Positions 46,521 through 55,272 of a stretch of 64,000 nt of DNA are shown here, in pieces (positions within the stretch are counted from its first letter, which is position 1; each line of letters begins with the position of its first letter). Source of the stretch: JBCCBV01 sp039033855 (GTDB taxonomy: Bacteria > Planctomycetota > Phycisphaerae > Phycisphaerales > Phycisphaeraceae); NCBI GenBank assembly GCA_039033855.1, contig JBCCBV010000007.1, positions 1 to 64,000 of the forward strand, read 5' to 3'. The notes beneath the pieces were generated by a model. It searched no databases. It saw only the letters and a program-made list of their open reading frames with translations, and was not told where the DNA came from. Made by a program: the position numbers and the translations under genes.

Positions 46521-46613
46521 ATGTTCGCATTGTTCGACCTCACCAATAACGAGCTGGCCTACCGCAAGAAGCTGGTGATTCTCACCGCGTTGACCTTCTT
46601 GGCCCTGTGCTAG
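46521..46613 (+). CDS. Candidate 30-residue membrane peptide
   Basis: A complete short frame: ATG at 46521, TAG at 46611-46613. GGAGTGG at 46511-46517 gives a well-placed ribosome binding site (GGAG six bases before ATG). The peptide starts MFALFDLTNNELAYRKK and ends LVILTALTFLALC: an acidic/amide N-terminal part, a Tyr-Arg-Lys-Lys positive stop, and a hydrophobic helix of about 13 residues ending in Cys. This would suit insertion with the N-terminus in the cytoplasm. It follows directly on the AT-rich promoter island, while the rest of the gap to 46792 is GC-rich. No homologue is known to me; it would be missed by length cut-offs. Confidence 0.5.
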   Translation: MFALFDLTNNELAYRKKLVILTALTFLALC

Positions 46614-46791
46614 TCCGGCCATCCGGCGAAGCCTAGCCGCTCACGCCGTTTTCGCCGAGCGCCTGCCCGAGCCTCTACGTTCGCGGGGGGTTCTGGCTGC
46701 TTTCCCGACCGTCGTCTTTTGGCGGGTCTCACATCTCCAGACCGGCCGCGCAACGGTTCAACTGCCGGGCGTGTTTCGATACCTTGCCGTC

Positions 46792-48249
46792 ATGACTTAC
46801 TGGCGAGCATCCGGGATCGCTACGGCCTTGTTTGTCGTCGTGCACGCTTGGGGTCCGGTCGCCCATGCACAACCGGCCGAAGCCCCCGCGCCGCTCCGGG
46901 CCGTGCAAGTCGAAGTCGACCTGTCCACCGGGCAGACGTTCGCCGGGCAGCTCGTCGGTAAACGCGGCGACAACTGGCGGCTGCGCACCGACGAAGGCGA
47001 CGTCGCCCTCTCCCCGCAAAACCTGATCCGCGTGACGCTGGCCGATCCGCCCGAGGCGGTCTTGGAGTTCGCCCAGCGCCGCCGGCTGCCGGTGCTTGCC
47101 GAAGCCGCGGCGTTCGCGTGGCTGGCCCGGGCCGATGTGGTCCAGCCGTCCGATCCGCAGTCCGATGCGCACCTAGACTCATCTAAGCCGCCGGCCGTCG
47201 AACTCTGGCAGTACGACGCGCTCCGGCAAGGCCGCCAGGCCGATCCGCCCGGCAGCGCCGAGTCGCGCCAAGCCCTGCTCACCCTGCTGGCCGAATCGCG
47301 CGGCGCCCCGCCCGCCTGGCTGATTGCGGACGCGGCCGAGCAAGACGCTTCCGACCGTCGAACCCGCCGGCGCGGCCCCGCCCCGGCCGACCCGATCGAA
47401 CGCCGGTACCCCATCGCTACGCCCGAAGAAATCGCCGCGGCGATGCAGAAGACCCAAGAGGTCGCCGACCTCATGCAGGCCCTCGAACCGGGCATGCGCA
47501 AGATCGAGACCGATCACTTCCTGATCTATACGGCACTGCCCAAGTCGGTGGACGCGCTGCTCGTCAAGGCCAGCGACCACCTGTACGACCGCTTCGCCGA
47601 CCTGTTCAACCTGGCCGACGGCGAGAACCTGTGGATCGCCAAGCTGCCGATCTACGCCACCAGCGGCGAGGCGCCGTTCATTGCGCTGTCGCAGCAGGCC
47701 TTCGGCATCCCCCCGGGTCAGAGCGGACAGGCGGCCGGCTACCACATCGCGGTGGGCCCGTTCCGTTGCGTGGTGCTGGGCGAGGTGGCCATGCCCTGGT
47801 TCCGCACACCCGAAGAAACCAAACGCTGGCTGGTCGAGTTGCTGATCCACGAAACCAGCCACGCGTTCCTGAGCCGATTCATCAGCCCCGCGCGGCTGCC
47901 GAGTTGGCTCGACGAGGGCGTCGCCGAGCTCAACGCCAAAGAGCTCATGGATAAGCCGCGCCAGACCGTGTCTGAGCGCCGCCGTCTGCGCGCCCACGAC
48001 GAGATCCGCCGCAATGGCCCAACCTGGTTCCGCCCGCTATTCGACATGCGCGCCATCATCGGCGGACGCGGCGAAACCTACGGCGCCGCCCACAGCGTGG
48101 TCGAGTTCCTCTACCGGAGCGACCGCAAACGCTTCGTCAGCATGGTCGAGGCCATCAAGCAAGGTCAGTCCGGCGCCGAGGCCCTGCAAACCCACTTCGG
48201 CATGTCCTACAACGAGCTCAACGCCCGCTGGGCCGAGGCGGCCAGATAG
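46792..48249 (+). CDS. Secreted HExxH peptidase-like protein
   Basis: A 485-residue exported protein. The signal peptide covers about residues 1-27 (ATALFVVVHAWGPVAHAQ). Its N-terminal part is beta-rich (TFAGQLVGKRGDNWRLRTDE, an Sm/Tudor-like strand pattern), followed by a linker. A C-terminal zincin-type domain has LLIHETSHAFLSRF (HExxH) and then LPSWLDEGVAELNA, where the downstream Glu is the likely third zinc ligand as in gluzincin peptidase MA/DUF1570 proteins. A segment KIETDHFLIYTALPKSVDAL is also typical. Substrate unknown. ATG 46792 is preferred to GTG 46771. The stop codon lies inside a 16-bp tandem repeat. Confidence 0.75.
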   Translation: MTYWRASGIATALFVVVHAWGPVAHAQPAEAPAPLRAVQVEVDLSTGQTFAGQLVGKRGDNWRLRTDEGDVALSPQNLIRVTLADPPEAVLEFAQRRRLPVLAEAAAFAWLARADVVQPSDPQSDAHLDSSKPPAVELWQYDALRQGRQADPPGSAESRQALLTLLAESRGAPPAWLIADAAEQDASDRRTRRRGPAPADPIERRYPIATPEEIAAAMQKTQEVADLMQALEPGMRKIETDHFLIYTALPKSVDALLVKASDHLYDRFADLFNLADGENLWIAKLPIYATSGEAPFIALSQQAFGIPPGQSGQAAGYHIAVGPFRCVVLGEVAMPWFRTPEETKRWLVELLIHETSHAFLSRFISPARLPSWLDEGVAELNAKELMDKPRQTVSERRRLRAHDEIRRNGPTWFRPLFDMRAIIGGRGETYGAAHSVVEFLYRSDRKRFVSMVEAIKQGQSGAEALQTHFGMSYNELNARWAEAAR

Positions 48250-48304
48250 CCCGCCCGCCAGATAGCCCGCCCGCCAGATAGCCCGCCCGCCAGATCCCCC
48301 GCCC
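48241..48304 (+). repeat. 16-bp tandem repeat at the 3' end of the peptidase-like gene
   Basis: GCCAGATAGCCCGCCC is repeated perfectly three times (48241-48256, 48257-48272, 48273-48288), with a degenerate fourth copy to 48304 and a fragment after it. The first copy contains the gene's last two sense codons and its TAG stop; the second and third copies carry the same TAG triplet 16 bases further on, in different frames. Confidence 0.9.
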
Positions 48305-48469
48305 GATAGCCCGCTCGCCGACGCCGGTTTCATGTCGTGGCACAAAGCGCTAGAGGTCGGCCGGCCGCGCCGCTAGCATCGGGCGTTCGCCACGTGGTCT
48401 TCGGACTGTCCGGCCGAGAAAGGTCGGGCGTCCGAGGCTCCCACAAACCCGTTTGGAACTTGACCCGAC

Positions 48470-49684
48470 ATGCTTTGGCAACCGCCCCTGCCCGACGATT
48501 ACCGAAACGCCAGCCCCGAAGCGCTCGCCGAGCGGATCGAGGCCGCGCGGTCGTCCTTGGGTGACCGGCTGGTCATCCTGGGCCACCACTATCAGCAGGA
48601 CGCGGTCATCCGCTACGCCGACTACACCGGCGACAGCTTCAAGCTCAGCCAACTCGCCGCCGAGCGCGTGCAGGCCGCGGGCGCCGAGTTCGTGGTGTTC
48701 TGCGGCGTACACTTCATGGCCGAGACCGCCGACATCTTGACCGACGACCACGTGGCCGTGTCGCTGCCGGACCTCTCGGCCGGGTGCTCGATGGCCGACA
48801 TGGCCGACTACGACCAGACCGCCGACGCCTGGGATCAGCTCACCGAGCTGTACGCCGCCGAAGGCCGCCGCGTCCGCCTGATTCCCGTCTGCTACATGAA
48901 CAGCAGCGCCGCCATCAAAGCCTTCTGCGGGCAGCACGGCGGGGCGGTGTGCACCAGCAGCAACTGCGCCGCCATCTTCGATTGGGCCCTGCAAGGCGGC
49001 GACACCCCGCTCGAACCCGGCGAAGAAGTCAAGGTCTTGTTTCTTCCAGACCAACACCTCGGCCGGAACACCGGCGCCGCGGCCGGCTACGACCCCGCCA
49101 CCCAGATGGCCCTGTGGGACCCCAAGCAAGACCTCGGCGGCGAAGACGAACAGCGCCTGCTCGACGCCACGTTCATCCTGTGGAAGGGCCACTGCTCGGT
49201 CCACAAGCTGTTCCGGCCCGAGCACGTCGACGAGGTCCGCGCCGAGTGGCCCGACGTCACCGTCATCGCCCACCCTGAGTGCAGCTACGAACTCTGCCAG
49301 AAGGCCGACCAGACCGGCTCGACCGAGCGCATCATCGAGGCGATCGAAACCGCTGAGGCCGGCAGCCGGTGGGCCATCGCGACCGAGGTGCACCTGGTCG
49401 ATCGATTGTGCCGTGCCGCCGCCGAGCGCGGGGTCGAGGCCCGGATCCTCAGCAGCTGCCAGTGCCTGTGCACCACGATGGTGCGCATCAACCCGGCCCA
49501 GCTCGCCTGGAACCTTGAGCAACTCGCGCAAGGCAAGGTGGTCAATCGCATCACGGTGAACGCCGAGGCCAAGCGCTACGCCCGCATCGCCCTGCAGCGG
49601 ATGCTCGACATCACCGCGGGCCGCGAGCCGGGCTCTGTGAGCCCGGCCGCCGCGATGCCCGCCGAAGCGGCCGCCGGCGCGTAA
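48470..49684 (+). CDS. nadA: Quinolinate synthase
   Basis: A 404-residue iron-sulfur enzyme that condenses iminoaspartate with dihydroxyacetone phosphate in NAD synthesis. Family signatures are LVILGHHYQQDAVIRYADYT, FCGVHFMAETADIL, the cysteine segments IPVCYMNSSAAIKAFCG and CTSSNCAAIF, FLPDQHLGRN, LWKGHCSVHKLF and HPECSYELC, and near the end SSCQCLCTTMVRINP. The three Cys ligands of the 4Fe-4S cluster are therefore available. ATG 48470 follows a long leader. nadB and nadC are not adjacent. The last 30 residues are a low-complexity Ala/Pro tail. Confidence 0.95.
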   Translation: MLWQPPLPDDYRNASPEALAERIEAARSSLGDRLVILGHHYQQDAVIRYADYTGDSFKLSQLAAERVQAAGAEFVVFCGVHFMAETADILTDDHVAVSLPDLSAGCSMADMADYDQTADAWDQLTELYAAEGRRVRLIPVCYMNSSAAIKAFCGQHGGAVCTSSNCAAIFDWALQGGDTPLEPGEEVKVLFLPDQHLGRNTGAAAGYDPATQMALWDPKQDLGGEDEQRLLDATFILWKGHCSVHKLFRPEHVDEVRAEWPDVTVIAHPECSYELCQKADQTGSTERIIEAIETAEAGSRWAIATEVHLVDRLCRAAAERGVEARILSSCQCLCTTMVRINPAQLAWNLEQLAQGKVVNRITVNAEAKRYARIALQRMLDITAGREPGSVSPAAAMPAEAAAGA

Positions 49685-49775
49685 GCCCGCTCGTTCGTGG
49701 CGCGTGAATCTGCTTGCGAGCCGGTCACTGTGTGCCCGGTCTGTACATCCCGGCGGATGTTTCTTCTGGTGGTGG

Positions 49776-49794
49776 CACGGGCGTCTGGCCCGTG
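49776..49794. repeat. Short REP-like hairpin
   Basis: CACGGGC (49776-49782) and GCCCGTG (49788-49794) form a perfect seven-pair stem around GTCTG, in the gap between nadA and the prepilin-like gene. Similar ACGGGC-loop-GCCCGT hairpins are, to my knowledge, frequent between planctomycete genes. The T-rich stretch before it (TTTCTTCTGG) is on the wrong side for a plus-strand terminator. Confidence 0.5.
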
Positions 49795-49865
49795 ATTGCG
49801 GTGGGCCGTAGACACTGACGCGTCGAGTTACCGATCTGCTCACACTCGGCGGGTATCTTGAGACG

Positions 49866-50984
49866 ATGCACCAAGACTTTTCCGTCGGGGCGTTGCGCCG
49901 GGGCCCGTCCGTGATCCAGCCCGCCTTGAGCCTTAAGGCTGGCGCGCCGCGTTGTCGACACGCGCCACGATCCGGCCGAACCGGCACCGCCCGGGGGTTT
50001 ACGGCCATCGAGGTGCTGGTCGTCCTGGTCATCGCCTTTCTCTTGTTGTCCCTGCTGCTGCCGGCGCTCTCGGCCGCGCGGGGCACCGCCCGCAAAGCCG
50101 CCAACGGGTCGAACCTCCGCTCCATCGGCCAGGGCCTGGCGATCGCCGCCAACTCCAACAAAGAGTTCTACGCCGGGCTGACCAGCAAAGGCGAGATCGG
50201 CTCGATCGGGAAGGGCCATGCGCTTTCGCGGTTCGGCAACACCGGCGACGACCTGGACGAAAAGTTCTCCGTCGACTCCGCCGTCGGCAGCGGCGACAAC
50301 CCCGCGGTGCGCTTGGCCATCCTGCTGCAGAGCCAGGTCATCGCACCCGAGATCCTGCTCAACCCTATCGAGTCCAGCCGCAAGTGGGAGGCCGACGAGC
50401 GTACGCCGATGTCGTCCGAGCACTACAGCTACGCCATGCTCGCCCTGGGCGGCGTCGCCACCGACCGCGACACGGCCTATACGCCGCCCGTCTTGCAGGG
50501 CGATAAGTACGGCCGGCCCGCGACGCGCGGCGCAGCCGAATGGAAGAGCACCCAGAACACCGAGGCCGTCACCCTGGCCGACCGCAACACCGGCGAAGAG
50601 AATGTCGTCGATCCCGACCAAGGCCGCGGCGTCAGCTCGGTTTGGGTCCGGCCGGCTGAAGCATGGCAAGGCCACGTCGTCAAAGGTGACGTCTCAATCG
50701 AGTACCGCACGACCCACTACATGGCCCGCACGCGCTACGGCAACAACGTCGCGTTCGACGCCGGCGACATGGACTCCGGGTCCGACGGCCGGCGCGGCGA
50801 CAACCTGTTCTACGTCAACGACAACAACAACGACGGCGAATCCGGACACAACGCCGACGCCGTCGGGGTCTACCCCATCGCCGACGACAACTCGGGCAAC
50901 CCGGTCTTGGGCACGACGACCCGCCACCCGAACCCGCAGATGGTGATGGCCGAACCGCCGGCCGCCGATGCCGTACGCCCGTGA
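49866..50984 (+). CDS. Prepilin-like protein with N-terminal methylation motif
   Basis: A 372-residue prepilin-like protein. The peptidase site is ARGFTAIEVLVVLVIAFLLL (cut Gly/Phe, Glu at +5) followed by PALSAARGTARK, the usual start of planctomycete pseudopilins. The mature domain has NGSNLRSIGQGLAIAANSNK, which resembles the other prepilin here (RSNLRSTHQMLYVFANDRDG), and a C-terminal Asp/Asn/Gly-rich part (VNDNNNDGESGHNAD) that may bind calcium. The leader from ATG 49866 is about 44 residues, again very long. It would be exported or assembled by a PilB/GspE-type machine such as the one at the left of the window. Confidence 0.75.
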   Translation: MHQDFSVGALRRGPSVIQPALSLKAGAPRCRHAPRSGRTGTARGFTAIEVLVVLVIAFLLLSLLLPALSAARGTARKAANGSNLRSIGQGLAIAANSNKEFYAGLTSKGEIGSIGKGHALSRFGNTGDDLDEKFSVDSAVGSGDNPAVRLAILLQSQVIAPEILLNPIESSRKWEADERTPMSSEHYSYAMLALGGVATDRDTAYTPPVLQGDKYGRPATRGAAEWKSTQNTEAVTLADRNTGEENVVDPDQGRGVSSVWVRPAEAWQGHVVKGDVSIEYRTTHYMARTRYGNNVAFDAGDMDSGSDGRRGDNLFYVNDNNNDGESGHNADAVGVYPIADDNSGNPVLGTTTRHPNPQMVMAEPPAADAVRP

Positions 50985-51052
50985 GGGTTCAGACACGCGG
51001 CCCCACGCGCCGGGGCATGAATCGCGGGCACGACGTCTGCTGCTTTATTTTG

Positions 51053-51115
51053 CCCCGGGCTTTGCCCGGGGATTCGCGGAGGTCTGTTTCCAACCTCCCC
51101 GGGCCCAGCCCGGGG
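51053..51115. repeat. Three-hairpin palindromic unit (BIME-like)
   Basis: Two almost identical hairpins, CCCCGGGC-TTT-GCCCGGGG (51053-51071) and CCCCGGGC-CCA-GCCCGGGG (51097-51115), flank a third formed by GGAGGT (51078-51083) and ACCTCC (51093-51098). The outer arms can also pair with each other. It lies between the convergent prepilin and methyltransferase genes and may end transcription from both sides, although no T-run is present. Confidence 0.65.
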
Positions 51116-51175
51116 TGAAAGCCTTGTGGCCAATGGCCTGCCCGTGACCCCGACGTTGCGCCGTGTGTCTGTTCT

Positions 51176-51967
51176 TCAACCCTCTCGTCGATCCAAGACG
51201 ATCAGCGCGAACATACCCAGTTGTTTCGCCAACGGCTGCGCCGCCGATTCCGCCAGCCGGGCCGGGCCCGTCATCCAGCCGGGCATGAGCGAACGCATGG
51301 CTACGCCGCCGCTGATCAGGTAGCGCATCGGCATGAAGGGCTTGACGGTGCGGATGGCCCAATGCTGTCCGTGCTCGCGCTCGAAGCGCTGCCGGTCGCG
51401 CTCGAAGACGATCCAGGGCAGGGCCCCGTTGGCGCCGGACAGCGGCCCGCCGGGCGGCAGCGCCCAGTCGGCGGCGCCGGGCTCGAACGGCTCGTGGTGC
51501 AGGTTGCGGTAGACGGCGCGCGACCACGCGGTGTTCCACGGCTCGATCATGGCCATGACCCCGCCGGGCGCCACGCAGCGGGCCGACTCTCTCAACAATC
51601 CCGGCACGTTGGGCACGTGGTGCAGCACGTCGACCATGGCGATAGCCCGGAGCGAAGCGTCCGGCATGGGCAGCCGGGTGGCGTCGCACACCAGGTCGAC
51701 GCCGCCGCAGCCAAAGATTTCGGACGTGATGCAGTTGGGCAGGGTTTCGGCGAAGAACCCGCCCCCGCTGCCGAGCTCGAGCGCCGGCTCCGGCCGGTCG
51801 GGGATCGCGGCGCCCAAGGCGGCGTACCAGTCGTCGTAGATGGCCTTGAGGAACGGCTTGTCGCGGATGATCTGCCGACGCAGCCCGGTGGTGGCCGGGT
51901 CGTCGAGGTCCATGCCCCGGGTCAGGGGGTGGGCCAGGGCTCGGCGGAGCGTGTCGGAGGCGGCCAA
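51176..51967 (-). CDS. Class I SAM-dependent methyltransferase
   Basis: A 263-residue methyltransferase. Motif I is PALELGSGGGFFAETL (about residues 61-76), with VDLVCDATRLPMPDASLRAI as motif II/III and MVDVLHHVPNVPGLL then VAPGGVMAMIEPWNTAWSRA, typical of the UbiE/Methyltransf_11 group. The C-terminal part has two hydrophobic stretches (ISGGVAMRSLMPGWM and LGMFALIVLD) that may contact membrane. It begins seven bases after the methyltransferase-glycosyltransferase fusion on the same strand, so both are probably one transcript and may modify the same polyprenyl-linked glycan. Confidence 0.8.
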   Translation of the reverse strand: MAASDTLRRALAHPLTRGMDLDDPATTGLRRQIIRDKPFLKAIYDDWYAALGAAIPDRPEPALELGSGGGFFAETLPNCITSEIFGCGGVDLVCDATRLPMPDASLRAIAMVDVLHHVPNVPGLLRESARCVAPGGVMAMIEPWNTAWSRAVYRNLHHEPFEPGAADWALPPGGPLSGANGALPWIVFERDRQRFEREHGQHWAIRTVKPFMPMRYLISGGVAMRSLMPGWMTGPARLAESAAQPLAKQLGMFALIVLDRREG

Positions 51968-51974
51968 GACGGGC

Positions 51975-53558
51975 TCAGACGAACTTGAGCCGGCGGGCGG
52001 CGTATGCCGTCATGCGCAGCAAGACGACGCCGCTGCGCCACCGTTGGATGTTGGTGTCGCCGTAGGTCCGGGCCTGGTATCGGATGGGCAGGTCGCAGAT
52101 GCGCAGGTTGAGCTTCGCGGCGCCGAACAGCAGGTCGAAGTCGCCGAACGGGTCGAAGTCGCCGAAGTAGTGCCGCCCGTCGGCCACCCGGCGGTAGTCG
52201 GTGCGCGACAGCACCTTGGTCCCGCAGAGCGTGTCGCGGATCGGCTGGCCCAGCAGCCAGGTAAAGGCGTAGCTGAAGAACTTGTTGCCGATGAGGTTCA
52301 GCACGCGCATCGCCTGGTCGGCCATGGGGTAGACCAGCCGGACGCCGTTGACGAACTCGCCCTTGCCCGAGCACCAGGCGTCGAAGAACCGCGGCAAGTC
52401 CTCGGGCGGCACGGTCATGTCGGCGTCGAGGATCATCAGCACGTCGCCCGTGGCGGCGTCGAAGCCTTTGCGCACGGCGTCGCCCTTGCCCTTGCCGTCC
52501 TGCTTCATGATCTTGATGCCCTTGCCCCAGTCGAGGTGTTCGGCGGCGACGCGTTCGATGGCTTGCCACGTGGGGTCGCTCGATCCGCCTTCGACAAAGA
52601 TCAATTCGGTGCCGGCGCCCATCTGCGGGGTCCGCCGGAGGATGTTCTCGATGTTCCCGGCCTCGTTGCGCGCGGGCACCAGCACGCTGACCACCACGTC
52701 CTCGGGCTTGGGCTGCGTGGCCGCGGTCGGCGCCGGGCGGGCGATCAAAAAGTTCGACAGCGCCAGGTGACGCAGGCCCGGCAGCTTCACCAAGAAGCGG
52801 TTGCACAAACCCGCGACGCCGGGGATGCGCAGCGGCAGCAGCACCTCTTGCCAGGTGCGCAGCGTTTCGAAGCCGGCCAGGTGCAGCAGGTTCCGCAGGT
52901 CGTGCGGTGTCAGCCAGTTCTGACCGATCATCGGGCGGGCCAGCCCGGCCTTGCCCACGGCCGCCAGGGGCTTTTCCCACACCCGGCTGTAGGTGTTGAT
53001 CATCACCCGCGTGCGCGGGCCGCAGACCTTATGCACCTGTTCGAGCACGGCCTGGACGTCGCGCAGGTCGTTCACCAGGTCGGACAGAATCACGTAATCA
53101 AACGGCCGGTCGGATGCGTCGGCCTCCGCTTGGGAAATCGCCTCGGCCAGCTGCTGGGCGTCGGCTTCGAGGAAGGTCAGGCCCGGGTGGCGCTGGCGGG
53201 CGGCCGCGACCATTTTGGGGGCGAAGTCGATCCCCACGCCGTGCGCCGGTTCGAGCGACGCCAGCAGGTCGCCGCGGGCCGAGCCCACTTCGAGCACGCG
53301 GGCGCCCTTGGGGATGGACAAGCTGTAGACGTGTTCGAGCCGTCGGTGATACGCGCCGCTCAGGCGGACGCCGCCGGATTCGAGCGAGTCGGCCACGCCG
53401 TCCCACCGGGCGATGCGGCCAAGCGTGTCGGTCCGCTGCATGCGCGAGTAGTCCTCGCCGGTGGCGCGCGACTGGGTCACGTTGGCCAAATCGGTGCTCG
53501 TCAGGTCGGCGGCGGGTCCGGACAGCGGGGCGGGGCTGGAAGTCACAAGCGTTCTCAT
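51975..53558 (-). CDS. Methyltransferase-glycosyltransferase fusion
   Basis: A 527-residue two-domain protein. The N-terminal half (about residues 40-280) is a class I methyltransferase: motif I ARVLEVGSARGDLLASLEP, then GVGIDFAPKMVAAARQRHP, and FDYVILSDLVNDLRDVQAVL. The C-terminal half (about 285-527) is a family 2 glycosyltransferase of the dolichyl-phosphate mannose synthase/DPM1 type: VSVLVPARNEAGNIENILRR, ELIFVEGGSSDPTWQAIER, VLMILDADMTVPPEDLPRFF (metal-binding Asp-x-Asp) and a QRWRSG-like end. Two hydrophobic loops suggest membrane contact. It probably sugar-loads polyprenyl phosphate and methylates an adjoining residue, which is inferred. The start at ATG 53558 is clear. Confidence 0.85.
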   Translation of the reverse strand: MRTLVTSSPAPLSGPAADLTSTDLANVTQSRATGEDYSRMQRTDTLGRIARWDGVADSLESGGVRLSGAYHRRLEHVYSLSIPKGARVLEVGSARGDLLASLEPAHGVGIDFAPKMVAAARQRHPGLTFLEADAQQLAEAISQAEADASDRPFDYVILSDLVNDLRDVQAVLEQVHKVCGPRTRVMINTYSRVWEKPLAAVGKAGLARPMIGQNWLTPHDLRNLLHLAGFETLRTWQEVLLPLRIPGVAGLCNRFLVKLPGLRHLALSNFLIARPAPTAATQPKPEDVVVSVLVPARNEAGNIENILRRTPQMGAGTELIFVEGGSSDPTWQAIERVAAEHLDWGKGIKIMKQDGKGKGDAVRKGFDAATGDVLMILDADMTVPPEDLPRFFDAWCSGKGEFVNGVRLVYPMADQAMRVLNLIGNKFFSYAFTWLLGQPIRDTLCGTKVLSRTDYRRVADGRHYFGDFDPFGDFDLLFGAAKLNLRICDLPIRYQARTYGDTNIQRWRSGVVLLRMTAYAARRLKFV

Positions 53559-53658
53559 TCGGGGTGAAGCGGGCAGGCCGGCACGCGGCGCAGCCCCGCA
53601 GTCTAACGCGGACCGCGTCGCGATAGAACCCCTGCGCCACCCCGCTGGGCAGGGCGGT

Positions 53659-55257
53659 TTACGCCCCCGCGTTCTTGGGAGGGCCGGAGCGAGGCCCGCC
53701 TGCGCTTGGCCGGGCCCGGGTGCGCAGCCTGTGGCCGAAGCCCATCAGCCCGACCGATCCGAGCGCCACGGCCAACGGCGCCACAGCCGCCGCGAAACGA
53801 CCGCCGGCCGACCACATGGCCCCCACAATCGCCGCGTTCACCAAAATCAGCCCGACGGGAACCCAGAACCCCGGATGACGCCATGGCTTGGCCAGCAGCA
53901 CGCCCACCCCCGTCAAGACCATGACGTGCACGCTTAGCGGACCCGTGGCGTGGCGGTACAGCCGCCAGCCGACCAGCTCGACCACCTTGCCGGGGTTGTG
54001 TTTGGCCCAGTCGAGGGCGTAGGCCTGGCCGTGCTTGGCCCAGGCGCGTTCGGATTCGATGGGCGAGTCGCCACGCTCGGCCGCCTGCCGGGCCACGTCG
54101 TCGAAGAACCCCACCGGGTCCAGGTACACCCACACGCCCTTGCGGAAGTACAGGTTGAACGGCGCCGCCTCCTCTGGGTATCCCGCGTAGGCGTATTCGG
54201 AGTACCCGCCGGGCAGGCCGATGCCGCCTTGCGTGCCCAGCGGCATCGGCGCTTCGAGCAGCACCACGTTGCGCACCCACCACGGCGCAGGGATGGCCAC
54301 CGCGATCGCCCCGGCCGCGCACGCCAGCACGAAAGGTCGCCGCCAGAAACCGGGTGTTCGATCTCGGTTTTTCAAGCCTTGCGCGTAAACGGCTGCATAC
54401 CGCATCGCCAGCCAGATCAACCCGGCCGTCATCGGAAGCCACAGCACGAACGAGTTGCGGAACAGGGCCCCCACGCCCAGCGTCGCCCCGGCCAGCAGGG
54501 CGTAGCGCGCTTTGCCCGACGTGCCCGCTGCCACGATGGACCACGCCAGGAGCGCGACCACCAGCGCGGCGATCGACTCGGTCATGAACTGCGGCGCCGA
54601 CCAGTGCAGCCCCGGTTCGATGAGCATCAGCGCCCCGGCCAGCCGGCCCGCCCACGGCCCGCCGAACCGCCAGGCCAGCATCATCGCAAACGTCGCCGCG
54701 CCCGCCGCGAACACACCCTGCAATAAGCGGACGGCAAGAAAGGAACGGTCGCTTAGCGCATACACCCCGGCCAGCAGCGCGGGATAGCCCGGCGGGCGGA
54801 ACGCGGTCGGCGCAAACACATCGGGTTTGGGCTGGCCCGGGTCGATCAGCCGCCAGCCATCCACGGTGTAATTGTGGTTCAGCAGCGTGGCGTAGCCGCC
54901 GCCGAAGCGTTCGGCCAAGTCGCCCTCGAAATACGGCATGTAGGGCTCTCGAAACGTCGGATCGCCCGCGCGATGACCGAACCCCTCGCCCCGCAGGATG
55001 GAACACGCGATCGAGTCGTAGTCCACGCCGTCGCCGGGCATCGGTGGGTCATTGCCCGCGAACACCGAGGAGGCGTGCCCCAGCTGCACCGCCGCCTGCT
55101 GCCAGAGCGCCAAGCCCGCCGACGTCGCGTAGACCACGAGCGCCAAGGCGAAATAGCCCAACACCCATCGCCGGGTCGGAGTCGCGCGGTGCGGTAGGCC
55201 ATCGACCAAGCCGTTGGGATGGATCGCGTCTGAGGTTTGCGCGGGCAGTTTGCTCAT
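53659..55257 (-). CDS. Multi-membrane glycosyltransferase (PMT/ArnT, GT39/83-like)
   Basis: A 532-residue protein with about 10-12 membrane helices. The first extracytoplasmic loop has DPPMPGDGVDYDSIACSILR and EPYMPYFEGDL, an Asp-containing pattern seen in the PMT/ArnT superfamily, followed by FRPPGYPALLAGVYAL. Such enzymes use polyprenyl-phosphate sugars as donors on the outer face of the membrane. A conserved WWVRNVVLLEAPMPLGTQGG block is shared with the next gene upstream, showing that the two are paralogues. The C-terminus is basic with Pro/Gly. It is 15 bases from its upstream neighbour, so co-transcribed; acceptor unknown. Confidence 0.8.
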   Translation of the reverse strand: MSKLPAQTSDAIHPNGLVDGLPHRATPTRRWVLGYFALALVVYATSAGLALWQQAAVQLGHASSVFAGNDPPMPGDGVDYDSIACSILRGEGFGHRAGDPTFREPYMPYFEGDLAERFGGGYATLLNHNYTVDGWRLIDPGQPKPDVFAPTAFRPPGYPALLAGVYALSDRSFLAVRLLQGVFAAGAATFAMMLAWRFGGPWAGRLAGALMLIEPGLHWSAPQFMTESIAALVVALLAWSIVAAGTSGKARYALLAGATLGVGALFRNSFVLWLPMTAGLIWLAMRYAAVYAQGLKNRDRTPGFWRRPFVLACAAGAIAVAIPAPWWVRNVVLLEAPMPLGTQGGIGLPGGYSEYAYAGYPEEAAPFNLYFRKGVWVYLDPVGFFDDVARQAAERGDSPIESERAWAKHGQAYALDWAKHNPGKVVELVGWRLYRHATGPLSVHVMVLTGVGVLLAKPWRHPGFWVPVGLILVNAAIVGAMWSAGGRFAAAVAPLAVALGSVGLMGFGHRLRTRARPSAGGPRSGPPKNAGA

Positions 55258-55272
55258 GAGCCGGCCGACAAT

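Noticed and set aside
48241..48304. Possible CRISPR array
   Set aside because: The 16-bp units are directly adjacent with no spacers, so this is a tandem repeat.
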